64,000 nt of DNA. It comes from Symbiodinium natans (Eukaryota > Sar > Dinophyceae > Suessiales > Symbiodiniaceae). The position numbers and the translations under genes were made by a program. The stretch covers positions 657,501 through 721,500 of the forward strand of contig CAJNDS010001680.1 of the NCBI GenBank assembly GCA_905221605.1. The letters run 5' to 3'. Shown here one piece after another: positions 42,536 to 52,094 of this stretch (position 1 is its first letter; each line of letters starts with the position of its first letter). The notes beneath the pieces are model-generated. The model saw nothing but the letters and a program-made list of their open reading frames with translations. It did not search any database and was not told where the DNA came from.

Positions 42536-42785
42536 GGGGTACTGGTTTTGGCAATCAAGTTGTTAGGGTGCCGGAGAGCTGGTAGGAAGGCCATGTGATT
42601 CTGAGTATTTGGGAGGTCTGATTAGCGTGTCGTACACCCTAAACCCTAAACCCCAAACCCTATTCAACTTGATAGCTCACGGCTAGTTACAAGTAAGGTT
42701 GTTTAGTCGTAGGATAGCTAGCCATGGGTACTTACTACTGGGAGGAGGAGGCTTAGGGTTTAGGGTGTAGGGTTTAGGGTTTAGG

Positions 42786-42835
42786 GTTAACTGCCCAAAT
42801 CCCTACACCGAGGAGGTACAGGAGCTTCGTGGGGC
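42786..42835 (+). CDS. Putative exon with consensus donor
   Basis: Frame VNCPNPYTEEVQELRG, with GTAAGC at 42836. It emerges directly from TTTAGGG repeats. Confidence 0.43.
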
Positions 42836-43124
42836 GTAAGCGGCTGTTGGGCCGAGGATTTCTACAGTGTTTGTTCAGGGTTCAGGGTTCAGGGTTTGGG
42901 GTTTAGGGTTTAGGGTTGGGGTTTAGGGTGTCTCAATGAGCGGGCGCGCTGGTGCTGAAAGCGCCCAGGCGCGCCTAAGCCTTAAGCCCACCCCCGCTGG
43001 CGCTCCACCCTCGCCTTAACCTCTATGGGTTTAGGGTTCTTTTGAACTCTGATCGTGATGTGTTTCTCGGATGGTTGGGTTTATAAGCCCGGCATCGATG
43101 CAGATCAAGTACGCTTAAGTTCGC

Positions 43125-43358
43125 ACCCCCTTGGCGTTGCACGGGATGATGGCCATCATTCGGCTTCTGGAAAAACCAAAAAAACTCAGAGGTTTGGGAT
43201 TGGAGTTGGCTGCCGCCTTCGCCCAGCTGGGAGCCTCTGGGACCCTGCGAGGCGCTTCCTGGCAACCAGGCAGGGGAGCCTGTGTATTTGAGGCAGGGGC
43301 CTCGGCAGACTCCTCCGAGGGGACCTCACAAAGAGTCCCCATGTTTTCATTGGTTTGG
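43125..43358 (+). CDS. Longer exon-like island
   Basis: About 75 codons open, including MMAIIRLLEKPKKLRGLGLE and CVFEAGASADSSEGTSQRVP, with GTAAAA at 43359. Antisense frames are also open. The 5' border is not fixed, and internal AG/GT pairs may split it. Confidence 0.42.
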
Positions 43359-43499
43359 GTAAAACGTTACCGGGTTTGTTGCTACATGATTTATGCCTGG
43401 GGTTTAGAGTTCCAAGTGGTCGGAACTTTGGGGTGTAACGTTTCAACCCTAGACCCTAACCCCTAAAACCCTCAACCTTGAAACCCTAAACCCCCCAAG

Positions 43500-43586
43500 C
43501 ACGGGGCTTTAGAGCGTCTAGATCAACAGGGCTATGATGTGCGGGTAGGGAGGAAGAGGGGGAGGGCTCCCGTCTTGAATGGCTAA
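43500..43586 (+). CDS. Putative terminal exon
   Basis: CCCCCAAG precedes 28 codons, HGALERLDQQGYDVRVGRKR then GRAPVLNG and TAA. The following 180 nt are GC-rich without repeats and may be 3' UTR. Confidence 0.47.
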   Translation, partial: HGALERLDQQGYDVRVGRKRGRAPVLNG

Positions 43587-43892
43587 ACCCTAAGCGAACG
43601 CGCCGAAGCGGGCAGGCGAGGCAGCTCAAGCCCTCGGGCGGGCGACGGAGCTCCAGTCCCGCAGGCAATTGCGGGCTGCGCGGTGGACCCGGCAGGTCGC
43701 TGGCGAGAAACCCGTCAGGTCGCCCTAGAAAAAGATGAAAGAATATAAGGCCGGTTACTTTGCGAACATGCAACGAAGTGTTCTACTACTTGGACCGAAA
43801 TCCGCATCCACCGGGATACTCATGGATTAGTAAAGGATTTCTCTAGGATGGCTTTACTAGGTACCCCAAACCCTAAAACCCTAAACCCTAAA

Positions 43893-43960
43893 CCCCTCAA
43901 TGAGAAAAGCTTCTTGAGAGGAGCCGGCCGCTCCAGCGACGCATTCTGATGCACCGAAAG
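43893..43960 (+). CDS. Weak exon candidate
   Basis: Frame LNEKSFLRGAGRSSDAF after a CCCTAAA tract. Confidence 0.28.
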
Positions 43961-44019
43961 CAGGCATGTTGGGCCTAAAGTTCCGGTTTAGGGTTTAGGG
44001 TTCCAGGGTTTAGGGTAAA

Positions 44020-44166
44020 GGGTTTAAAGGGTTTCAAGGGTTTAAAGGGTTTAAAGGGTTTACAGGGTTTAAAGGGTTTAAAGGGTTTAAAGGGTTTAAA
44101 GGGTTTAAAGGGTTTAAAGGGTTTAAAGGGTTTAAAGGGTTTAAAGGGTTTAAAGGGTTTAAAGGT
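44020..44166 (+). repeat. TTTAAAGGG variant array
   Basis: About 15 tandem 9-mers. An antisense open frame (Lys-Pro-Phe repeats) is only a translation of this array. Confidence 0.95.
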
Positions 44167-44441
44167 TTTGGGGTTTGGGGTACCTAGCTCTAACCCTAAT
44201 CTCAAACCTGAACCCCCAAACTCTAAACCCTAAACCCTTGTCTTCTCTCTGCTGCCCTCTCGTCACTGATGGGCACGGGCAGGGCCGAGACCCTATATCC
44301 TATACTCCTAAACCCAAACAACCGTAGACTCCTAAGCCCCAAACCAAAAAAACCCCAAACTCCTGAACCCTAAACCCAAATCGCCCTAAACTCCTCAACT
44401 TAAACCTTAAGCCCTAAACCCAAACCTTGGTAGCTTTGTAG

Positions 44442-44508
44442 TAGGTGGCCACAAGCACTCCGTGAGGCGTTCCGCAACCTCCTGGCCCTCTTGTTCCACA
44501 AGAGGCAG
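44442..44508 (+). CDS. Putative exon
   Basis: CTTTGTAG precedes. The frame reads RWPQALREAFRNLLALLFHK then RQ; the donor is unclear (GGAAGAG). Confidence 0.43.
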
Positions 44509-44742
44509 GGAAGAGAAACCCTGAGCCCTACACCCTAAACCCTAAACCCTAAACCCTACACCCTAAACCCTAAGCCCTAAGCCCTAAACTTCTTAAACCC
44601 TAAACCCCAAACTTCCTAAACCCTACACCCGCCCTTTTGCACTCACCCGGTCCGGGATTGAAGATGCTAAGTGCCCTGTTTTAAGGTTTTGGGGGTTTAG
44701 GGTTTAGGGTTTAGGGTTTAGGGTTTAGGGTGTGCCCGTCAG

Positions 44743-44805
44743 ACCCTCATTGAGGGGTACTTCGGGAGTGCAGATTTGTTTGGGGCTGTCGCGTTTACGT
44801 CTTAG
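44743..44805 (+). CDS. Putative terminal exon
   Basis: GCCCGTCAG precedes exactly 20 codons plus TAG: TLIEGYFGSADLFGAVAFTS. Confidence 0.47.
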   Translation, partial: TLIEGYFGSADLFGAVAFTS

Positions 44806-44842
44806 AGGCCCGCATGTGTAAAGTACCTGAGAAAAAGATCTC

Positions 44843-44876
<34 letters not shown>

Positions 44877-45137
44877 GTGATACCTATAACTAAGTAGGCC
44901 TATAACTATCTATACTTATAACCCTATTCAGGGTACTTAAACCCCTCCTTACAGACATACATACCCTAGACCCTGATCCCTAGACCCTTCAGCACACCTA
45001 TCCGGGGGGGGTTTAGTTGGAAGATGCGTCTATGGACATGAATAGAGGCTTGCTGGGGTCTAGCCCTAAACCCTAAACCCCAAACCCTAAACCCTAAACC
45101 CCAAACCCGAAACCCGAAACCCTGAAACCCTAATTCT

Positions 45138-45203
45138 TTTGTGAAGGCGGCATTTGCAGCTCCACCGGCCGAGAAGGCAGCACCCCAGGCGGCGAAATGT
45201 TGA
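45138..45203 (+). CDS. Putative terminal exon, Ala/Lys/Pro-rich
   Basis: Frame FVKAAFAAPPAEKAAPQAAK then C and TGA. CCCTAAT lies to the left and GTTTAGGG about 15 nt to the right. Confidence 0.45.
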   Translation, partial: FVKAAFAAPPAEKAAPQAAKC

Positions 45204-45349
45204 CTTGGAAGCGTTAAGGTTTAGGGTTTAGGGTTCAGGGTTTAGGGTTTACCTACAGAACCCAGACCCGCAAAAAAAGTAGGGTCCGGCCCCGAATCCG
45301 GGGTCTCGCAGTCAAACCCGGGGTTTGCCCAAGACCTCAAAACCCTTGA

Positions 45350-45420
45350 CCGGGTCACGGGTAAATCACGGGTTTGGCACGGGCAAATCACGGGTTGGGC
45401 ACGGGTAAACCCGGGGTTTA
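45350..45420. repeat. Short tandem repeat CACGGGTAAATCACGGGTT
   Basis: Three to four imperfect units of about 20 bp (CACGGG, AAATCACGGGTT, GGCACGGG). Confidence 0.7.
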
Positions 45421-45568
45421 TGCGGTACCAAGGCAGGTTCCCGTAAGAAGGAAACGGCCCCAAAAAGAGGTACCCTTGTCATAAGACGGTTCTTCTGGGC
45501 TACCAAGAACCCTAAACCCTAAACCCTAAACCCGAAACCCTAAACCCGAAACCCGAAACCCGAAACAG

Positions 45569-45624
45569 CTAGCTGGCTTCGAGCAAGCGCATGGTCCAGA
45601 CCGCGGGGCGCCGAACGGCCACAT
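45569..45624 (+). CDS. Putative exon abutting a MITE
   Basis: CGAAACAG precedes. The frame reads LAGFEQAHGPDRGAPNGHM. The next bases, GTACCC, are the first bases of the inverted-repeat element at 45625-45737. Confidence 0.42.
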
Positions 45625-45737
45625 GTACCCAAAGAGCCCAATACCCCTTAATTCAAGAATATACGGTAATTTGTTTAGGGATGCTTAATATGATTTAGGT
45701 ATATTCCTTAATTAAAGGGTATTGGGCTCTTGGGTAC
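45625..45737. mobile_element. MITE-like element, family H
   Basis: GTACCCAAAGAGCCCAATAC at the left and GTATTGGGCTCTTGGGTAC at the right, 113 bp, AT-rich inside. It lies between two coding-like islands. Confidence 0.75.
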
Positions 45738-45952
45738 TGTACCTACCCCCGGTGACTCGATGTTGGAAGAACCCCTCAGTATTGACAGACTGTTTGGGGG
45801 AAGAAACTTGCCCCGAAGCTTCTGTTACCCTGGATTTTTTGATTCAGTCACACTGTTGGGTAGAAGCTCTTGTCTCTGTAGACGACTTTGGCACAGCGGC
45901 TAGAGTTGTTTTCATGTCTGGGCACTTCTCACAAGCGGGGTACCCTTCTTGA
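45738..45952 (+). CDS. Coding island after a MITE
   Basis: About 70 codons open to a TGA: TDCLGEETCPEASVTLDFLI, then HCWVEALVSVDDFGTAARVV, then SGHFSQAGYPS. It follows the element at 45625-45737 directly. No family recognised. Confidence 0.42.
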
Positions 45953-46089
45953 GGGTTCTTTAATGTGATTGTAGCGTTTTGGGGGTCCCCTAATTTTGGG
46001 AACTGCCTTTTTGTGTATAATCAGGGATACAAGATATGTGTTGTTTTCTAGGGTTTCAAAAGTTGGGTTGAGATTCGAGACCCGGACTC

Positions 46090-46142
46090 TCCAGCATCAG
46101 GCGCCCACGGACAAGGAATCAGAGAAGCAGAAGCAAGGCTGA
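46090..46142 (+). CDS. Possible exon
   Basis: Two + frames are open: TLQHQAPTDKESEKQKQG then stop, and SPASGAHGQGIREAEARLKS. Confidence 0.33.
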
Positions 46143-46494
46143 AGAGTTCGGGAGATTTTGGGCTTTTAGCTTGGGGTGTATAGGGTTAAGGGTTAAGGGT
46201 TTAGGGTCTGGGGTTTGGGGTTTTGGGCTTGCGGGTGCTGAATGTGACGGCTTTTCGAGCGCTGCTGATAACTTGCTCTGGAAGTTGATGCATTTATGCA
46301 TAAATCTTTGCGTCACTTCCTGCTTTGAACTAGTCTTGCATAGTGGCTGGTATCCGTGTCACTCCGGTAGGTCCTTTCAAACTTAGGAAGCCGCGGCGTT
46401 GAATTCGAGCTTGAGAATTTAGGGTTGAGAATTCCAAACACAATGGTTTTGCGCATTTTGCTTGTAAGCCCAAAGCTTTTCAAACCATAATCTT

Positions 46495-46496
46495 AG
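46495..46496 (+). promoter_or_regulatory. Possible 3' splice or trans-splice acceptor upstream of the RCC1-like gene
   Basis: The sequence CATAATCTTAG ends at 46496, 18 nt before the ATG. Dinoflagellate mRNAs generally receive a spliced leader by trans-splicing at such AG sites. The assignment is inference. Confidence 0.35.
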
Positions 46497-46514
46497 GCAG
46501 CCACACGGCCGGCC

Positions 46515-48017
46515 ATGACAATTTCGGTTGATGTGCATCTGCTTAGTGGCAAGAGGGTCTCTCTGGAGATTGAGGAAGATGCGTCTGTGGAAGACTTGAA
46601 CCAAAGGGCCCAACACGCTCTGGGTGTTGGCAAGGGGCGGCTGTTGAGTGCCGAGGGCCACGTACTGGACGCAGCACAGACAGTTAAGCGGGCACGGATA
46701 CAGCGCGGTAATGAGCTATGCCTGCAAGTACGACTGCCGCAAGTCACAACTTTGACATTCAATGATATAGTATTTGCTGTTCATCACACTCATGCTTTTG
46801 CCGCGATCCTGGGCGATGGATCTGTTGTGACCTGGGGCCGTGCTGATTTGGGTGGCGACAGCAGCCAAGTGCAAGCTCAGCCGAAGGGTGTGCAATACGT
46901 CCAAGCTTCTCGACGTGCTTTTGCCGCAATCCTGCATGACGGCTCTGTTGTGACCTGGGGCCGTGCTGATTCGGGTGGCGACAGCAGCCAAGCGCAAGCT
47001 CAGCTGAAGGGTGTGCAGCACATCCAAGCTTCTGCATATGCTTTTGCCGCACTGCTGCACGACGGATCTGTTGTGACCTGGGGCCGTGCTGATGTGGGTG
47101 ACGACAGCAGCCAAGTGCAAGCTCAGCTGAAGGGTGTGCAATGCATCCAAGCCTCTCGACATGCTTTTGCCGCAATCCTGCATGACGGATGTGTTGTGAC
47201 CTGGGGGCGTACAGATTCGGGTGGAGACTGCAGCCAAGTGCAAGCTCAGCTGAAGGGTGTGCAATACATCCAAGCTTCTCGGCATGCTTTTGCCGCAATC
47301 CTGCATGACGGATCTATTGTGACCTGGGGGCGTACAGATTCGGGCGGCGACAGCAGCCAAGTGCAAGCTCAGCTGAAGGGTGTACAATACATCCAAGCTT
47401 CTATGTTTGCTTTTGCCGCAATCCTGCGCAACGCAACTGTTGTGACCTGGGGGCGTACAGATTCGGGTGGCGACAGCAGCCAAGTGCAAGCTCAGCTTAG
47501 GGGTGTGCAGCACATCCAAGCTTCTGCATATTCTTTTGCCGCAATCCTGCATGACGGATCTGTTGTGACCTGGGGCCGTGCTGATGGTGGTGGCGACAGC
47601 AGCCAAGTGCAAGCTCAGCTGAAGGGTGTGCAATACATCCAAGCTTCTCGACATGCTTTTGCCGCAATCCTGCATGTCGGATCTGTTGTGACCTGGGGGC
47701 GTACAGATTCGGGTGGCGACAGCAGCCAAGTGCAAGCTCAGCTGAAGGGTGTGCAATACATCCAAGCTTCTCTGCATGCTTTTGCCGCAATCCTGCAAGA
47801 TGGATCTGTGGTGACCTGGGGGCGTACAGAGTCGGGTGGCGACAGCAGCCAAGTGCAAGCTCAGCTGAAGGGTGTGCAGCACATCCAAGCTTCTCCGTTT
47901 GCCTTCGCCGCAATCCTGCGTGACGGATCTGTTGTGACCTGGGGCAATGCTGATTCGGGTGGCGACAGCGGATCTGTGCAAGCACATCTGAGGGGCGCGC
48001 ATCACATTTGTGGATGA
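46515..48017 (+). CDS. Ubiquitin-like + RCC1-like repeat protein, intact
   Basis: Single open frame of 500 aa. Residues 1-75 start MTISVDVHLLSGKRVSLEIE and look like a ubiquitin-fold (beta-grasp) domain. A short linker follows, then from about residue 94 ten tandem 41-aa units of the type FAAILxDGSVVTWGxxDSGG ending in KGVQYIQAS; the last is shortened before the stop. The GSVVTWG core matches RCC1-type beta-propeller blades, although canonical RCC1 units are about 50 aa. No HECT, kinase or membrane segment is visible, so a HERC-type ligase function should not be assumed. Substrate and partner are unknown. The ATG was chosen because the ubiquitin-like domain begins there and a pyrimidine-containing AG (46495-46496) lies 18 nt upstream as a possible splice or trans-splice acceptor. 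The antisense strand is also open across the repeats, a by-product of the 123-bp DNA period. Confidence 0.88.
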   Translation: MTISVDVHLLSGKRVSLEIEEDASVEDLNQRAQHALGVGKGRLLSAEGHVLDAAQTVKRARIQRGNELCLQVRLPQVTTLTFNDIVFAVHHTHAFAAILGDGSVVTWGRADLGGDSSQVQAQPKGVQYVQASRRAFAAILHDGSVVTWGRADSGGDSSQAQAQLKGVQHIQASAYAFAALLHDGSVVTWGRADVGDDSSQVQAQLKGVQCIQASRHAFAAILHDGCVVTWGRTDSGGDCSQVQAQLKGVQYIQASRHAFAAILHDGSIVTWGRTDSGGDSSQVQAQLKGVQYIQASMFAFAAILRNATVVTWGRTDSGGDSSQVQAQLRGVQHIQASAYSFAAILHDGSVVTWGRADGGGDSSQVQAQLKGVQYIQASRHAFAAILHVGSVVTWGRTDSGGDSSQVQAQLKGVQYIQASLHAFAAILQDGSVVTWGRTESGGDSSQVQAQLKGVQHIQASPFAFAAILRDGSVVTWGNADSGGDSGSVQAHLRGAHHICG

Positions 48018-48268
48018 ACCCTGACAGATTTCTTGTATCTGGGCCCAAAGCACTCGAAAGCTCCACCCCTAGCCTGGGCAAGGCGCCCGGAAGGCTGGTT
48101 CCCCGACCTAAGCCTAAAGCCCTAAACCACATGTTAACACCTAAGACCCCAACGCCTGTCTAAACCTCAACAAACACACTAGGGGCGAACTGAAAGCCTA
48201 AACACGAATCACTGGCAACACAGGCGGATCTAGGACTCTCTTTTGGGTGCAAGGGGTCAGAAGGCCTG

Positions 48269-48382
48269 CTAGGATGCCCAGTAGTGCCCTTATTCCCTTT
48301 TTGGGGGCTCTAGGTTCCCCTATTAAACCCTTTAAGCAAAAAACGGGCACCCTTTTTAATCCTAGGTTACTGGACAACCTAG
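48269..48382. mobile_element. MITE-like element, family A variant
   Basis: CTAGGATGCCCAGTAGTGCC to TTACTGGACAACCTAG. The interior CCTTTAAGCAAAAAACGGGCA matches the copy at 16070. Confidence 0.72.
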
Positions 48383-48463
48383 CCTGTGGTTCTGAACTCA
48401 AGCTCTAGGAGCTGTCTTGGGTTTCAGATAGAACCCTAAACCCTCAACCCGAAGACCCCAAAC

Positions 48464-48546
48464 CCTAAACCCTAAACCCTAAACCCTAAACCCTAAACCC
48501 TAAACCCTAAACCCTAAACCCTAAACCCTAAACCCTAAACCCTAAA
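48464..48546 (-). repeat. CCCTAAA array
   Basis: About 12 heptamers before the island at 48547. Confidence 0.95.
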
Positions 48547-48603
48547 CTCCCCATCAGATCTCCACCGCAGGATTTGGGCGATCGAACTTTTGAATCAGAG
48601 TAA
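48547..48603 (+). CDS. Putative terminal exon
   Basis: Directly after CCCTAAA. 18 codons, LPIRSPPQDLGDRTFESE, and TAA. CACCGCAG at 48563-48570 is an alternative acceptor. Confidence 0.4.
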   Translation, partial: LPIRSPPQDLGDRTFESE

Positions 48604-49339
48604 AGGGTCATTGGTATTGAGGCGATGGGTGCCCTAAGCCCTAAATCTTAAGTCCTAAACCCTAAACTCTAAACCCTAAACCCTAAACCCTAAACCCTAA
48701 ACCCTAATACCAAAACAGGGTGCATGGTTGGGGAACACATGAAAACCAGGGTTTCGTTTAGGGATTGGAGTTTAGGGTTTTCAGGAACATGTTCATATGC
48801 TTCCCAGGGTCCATGATCGGACCCTAAGTCTTTGCCCTAAATCGTAAACTATAAACTTGGGATGCGCTCTTTGATGATTCAAGGGACTAAGGCAGGGACC
48901 TTTGCAAGGGGTCTGAGGATTTCGGTATCTTTCGGGACTATGTAAGGATGTATAGGAATAAGATTCAGGGTCCCGTCTAGGAGTCCCGCCTTAGAGGAAA
49001 CAAGTTTATATTACTGGTATTGGTGAGTGTATATAAGGTTCCTTTTTAATACTGGTGAGTGTATATATTTGGTGTCCTTGTGGGGGTACAAGAAATATAA
49101 ACCCTACTTCATATCCCTTCGTATCAGGCCGTGTGCCAAAGAAGTTGACGAAGCCTCACACACTACAGTATGAGCTCGAATCCGCCCCTGCTCTTAAACT
49201 TCAGGGTTCAGGGTTTAGGGTTTGCAGGGTTCGAGGCTCAGCCCTAATTTACCCTCAACCCTCAACCCTCAGCCCTAAACCCTAAACCCTAAACCCTAAA
49301 CCCTAAACCCTAAACCCTAAACCCTAAACCCTAACACCG

Positions 49340-49430
49340 AATGATGGGGCGCCAGGAGGCTCGATGTCGCCCCCTCGCGCCATTCCTCCACAGGGAGCAG
49401 AGGAGAAGAAGGCAACTCCCCAGAGATTTA
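49340..49430 (+). CDS. Putative exon
   Basis: Between two CCCTAAA arrays. The frame reads NDGAPGGSMSPPRAIPPQGA then EEKKATPQRF. Confidence 0.42.
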
Positions 49431-49873
49431 GAACCCTAAACCCTAAACCCTAAACCGTAAACCCTAAACCCTAAACCCTAAACCCTAAACCCTAAACCCT
49501 AAACCCTAAACCATAGCTCCAAACCCTAAGCCCCAAACCCTAAGCCCTAAGCCCTAAGCCCTAAACTCTTGTACCCGAAGCCTCCATCCTACTAGTAGGG
49601 AAGTATGAAGGGTTCAGCCCACGCTGTCTGTATGTGACACCGGGGTTAGGGTTTAGGGTGTAGCTTAGGGTTTAGGGTTTAGGGTGTAGGGTTGCGGTAC
49701 CCTTTTTGGGTTGAAGGTTCAGGGTTTTGGGTTGAGGGATGAAAGCAATCAACACTAAAAACGGCACCTTTCTCTCAACAGATGTTTACCGGGCTACCTA
49801 GACAAGATAGGCTACCCAAGTCTCTGTTAGCCTAAGCTAACAAGAACTCCTCGCGTTTGCGCGTGTTTCTTAG

Positions 49874-49956
49874 ATTGTTCTTGAGCAGCATAGGGTCTTT
49901 GATAACCTCTGCAATGAGGAGGGTGCTAAACGAGGGACCCACGATAAACAAATCCC
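49874..49956 (+). CDS. Putative exon
   Basis: GTTTCTTAG precedes. The frame reads IVLEQHRVFDNLCNEEGAKR then GTHDKQI. Donor unclear. Confidence 0.43.
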
Positions 49957-50198
49957 AAGCCCTAAACCTTAAGCAGATCTAAACCCTAAATCTTAAACCC
50001 TAAACCCTAAACCCTAAACCCTTGCCCTGGCAGTGCTAAGACATGCTTGGAAGTTCATGTCGCAAGCTACGACTAGGCAGCCCAGTACATTTTTTGTTTT
50101 TTTGCGATTTAGGGTTTAGGGTTTTTTGTTTAGGGTTTAGAGTTTAGGGTTATAGGTTCCATGAATTAAACGCCTTTAAGCACTATCAGGTTCGTACC

Positions 50199-50298
50199 TT
50201 GGGATGTTTCCCATTTTTCTAACAGTCCTTAATAGGGTTTATAGCACCACCTTTTAGAATACCGACTAAGGACTGCTAGTAGAAGGGTGAACATCCCA
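50199..50298. mobile_element. MITE-like element, family C, complete
   Basis: TTGGGATGTTTCCCATTTTT and GAAGGGTGAACATCCCAA are inverted. The interior carries AACAGTCCTTAATAGGG and its inverse. Confidence 0.68.
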
Positions 50299-50510
50299 AA
50301 ATATCAGGTGGACACTTTAAAACCTAAACCCCTAAACCCCTGACCTCAAACCTACCCCCTCAAACCACCCTGAACCCTGAAACCGGAGAAAAAAACAAAA
50401 ACAGCCCTAACCAACCCCACGATCCTCAACCCTAAGACCCTAAGATCCTAAACCCCAAACCCTAAACCCTAAACCCTAAACCCTAAACCCTAAACCCTAC
50501 ATGTTGTCCA

Positions 50511-50578
50511 CTGCGGGAGGCACCTGAAGTCGCGCCCAAGGCACCTGAAGTGCAGGACTGCTGTGGGGGATACTTGGG
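50511..50578 (+). CDS. Putative exon
   Basis: Convergent flanks. The frame reads LREAPEVAPKAPEVQDCCGG then YL, with GT at 50579. Confidence 0.43.
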
Positions 50579-50768
50579 GTTTAGGGTTTGGGGTTTAGGG
50601 TTTAGGGTTTGGGGTTTAGGGTTTTGGGGTTTAGGGTTTAGGGTTTTAGGATTTTAGGGTTCGTGGTTTGGGGTTTAGGGTTTTAGTTTTTAGGGTTCAG
50701 GGTTTGATGTGCTTAGGGTTTAGGGTTTTAGGGCACTCGGGGGGAGAATACGCTTGGCCACGACACAG

Positions 50769-50876
50769 CAAATCATGGTCACGTCTCTGAAAGATGCTCC
50801 TTTGTGGGAGGTTCCTTCATATAAGGCGGCCCCGATCATTGGGCACCCCAAAAGGGACGATCATGTGGAGAACTGA
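50769..50876 (+). CDS. Probable terminal exon
   Basis: CGACACAG precedes 35 codons, QIMVTSLKDAPLWEVPSYKA then APIIGHPKRDDHVEN and TGA. A CAT microsatellite starts immediately after the stop. Confidence 0.52.
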   Translation, partial: QIMVTSLKDAPLWEVPSYKAAPIIGHPKRDDHVEN

Positions 50877-50877
50877 C

Positions 50878-50913
<36 letters not shown>

Positions 50914-50915
50914 GA
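50877..50915 (+). repeat. CAT trinucleotide microsatellite
   Basis: About 12 CAT units directly after the stop codon of the exon-like island 50769-50876. Confidence 0.95.
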
Positions 50916-51243
50916 TCATACTTGCTCGTTCGTCACGCCCGGCTAATCAAGAGGAAGTGAGATGAATCAAGTTGTTGGCTGCTGAAACACAGAGAAGGAT
51001 CGGGGTTCAGGGCTTAGAGGGGATTTAGGGCGTAAGGGCGCAACCCTAGCGTTCACAACCAAAACCCTAGGCCCTAAACCTCGGGTTAAGAGCCTTAGGG
51101 CCAGGTCAAGGTCCAGAATCTCTGGCTCTAAACCCTTAACCCCAAACCCTAAATCCACAACCCTCAACTGTAAACCCTAAACCCTAAAATCCCTAAACCC
51201 TAAACCCTAAACCCTAAACCCTAAACCCTAAACCCTAAACCCA

Positions 51244-51326
51244 ACCATGGCCTTGGCACAGGCGAAGGCGGTGCCTGAGCCTACCCGGCGCAGCAGGTGG
51301 GGCGACCCACAGAACTCAACGGCCTC
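51244..51326 (+). CDS. Putative exon, possibly first
   Basis: Contains an ATG: MALAQAKAVPEPTRRSRWGD then PQNSTA, followed by GTTTAGGG. CCCTAAA lies to the left. Its 3' end is echoed about 80 nt downstream. Confidence 0.47.
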
Positions 51327-51712
51327 GTTTAGGGTTTAGGGTTTAGGGTTTAGGGTTTAGGGTGTAGGGTGTAGGGTTTAGGGTTTAGGGTTTAGGGTGT
51401 AGGGTTTAAGCCCTAAGCGACCCCGCAGACCTCAACGGCCTCTCGACCCTTCTCTGGGTTTGGGGTTATAAGGTTTGGTGTTTAGGGTTTAGAGTTTGGA
51501 AGTTGAGGTTTTCCCTAAAACTGAAAGCCCTAAACCCTAGGGTTTAGGGCTAGGGGACCCTCAGCCCTAAACCCCACTAAACCTTCTCTAAATTACCCGA
51601 AACCCGATGCCTGGGGACCACTGTCTCGTAACCCTAAGCCCTAAACCCTAAACCCTATAAACCCTAAACCCGATGCCTGGGGCCTAAACCTTCCCTACAT
51701 CTCTGCATGCAG

Positions 51713-51752
51713 ACGAAGCCGCGGAACCCCGGGCACCCAAATCCCCAAGCCC
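51713..51752 (+). CDS. Possible micro-exon
   Basis: TGCATGCAG precedes. The frame reads DEAAEPRAPKSPS, running into CCCTAAA. Confidence 0.3.
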
Positions 51753-52012
51753 TAAACCCTAGTTTAGGGCTTTTAGGGTTTAGGGTTTAGGGTTAGGGTT
51801 TAGGGTTTAGGGTTTAGGGTTTAGTTTTTGGGCTACCCGGCTACCAAGTTCTCAAGCCGCGCTATACACGCAGAGATGAGGCAAGTATGTGCCTAGACGT
51901 CCCCTTGAGAAGGTATACTTGCGGATATACGGTGCCGAGTTCCCGGTTTAGGGTTTAGGGTTTAGGCTTTAGGGTTTAGGGGTTAGGGTTTAGGGTTACT
52001 TATGTTCCTTTT

Positions 52013-52014
52013 AG
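52013..52014 (+). promoter_or_regulatory. Probable trans-splice or splice acceptor, FNIP copy 1
   Basis: TTCCTTTTAG|AAGAACCTGC is conserved in copy 2 (AG at 55330-55331). In both copies it directly follows a run of TTTAGGG repeats and lies about 80 nt before the conserved ATG. In a dinoflagellate this is where a spliced leader would be added. Confidence 0.45.
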
Positions 52015-52094
52015 AAGAACCTGCAAGTGAACCAGAGTCTGCACTCACTTTTGCACCATTCTTCGTCGAGTCTTGCCTCAGTGCAAGCGCCAGC

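Noticed and set aside
43975-44205. Antisense ORF of Lys-Pro-Phe repeats
   Set aside because: A translation of the TTTAAAGGG array only.
46716-48132. Long antisense frames across the RCC1-like gene
   Set aside because: The same effect from the 123-bp period. The sense frame has a recognisable N-domain and the RCC1-like pattern.
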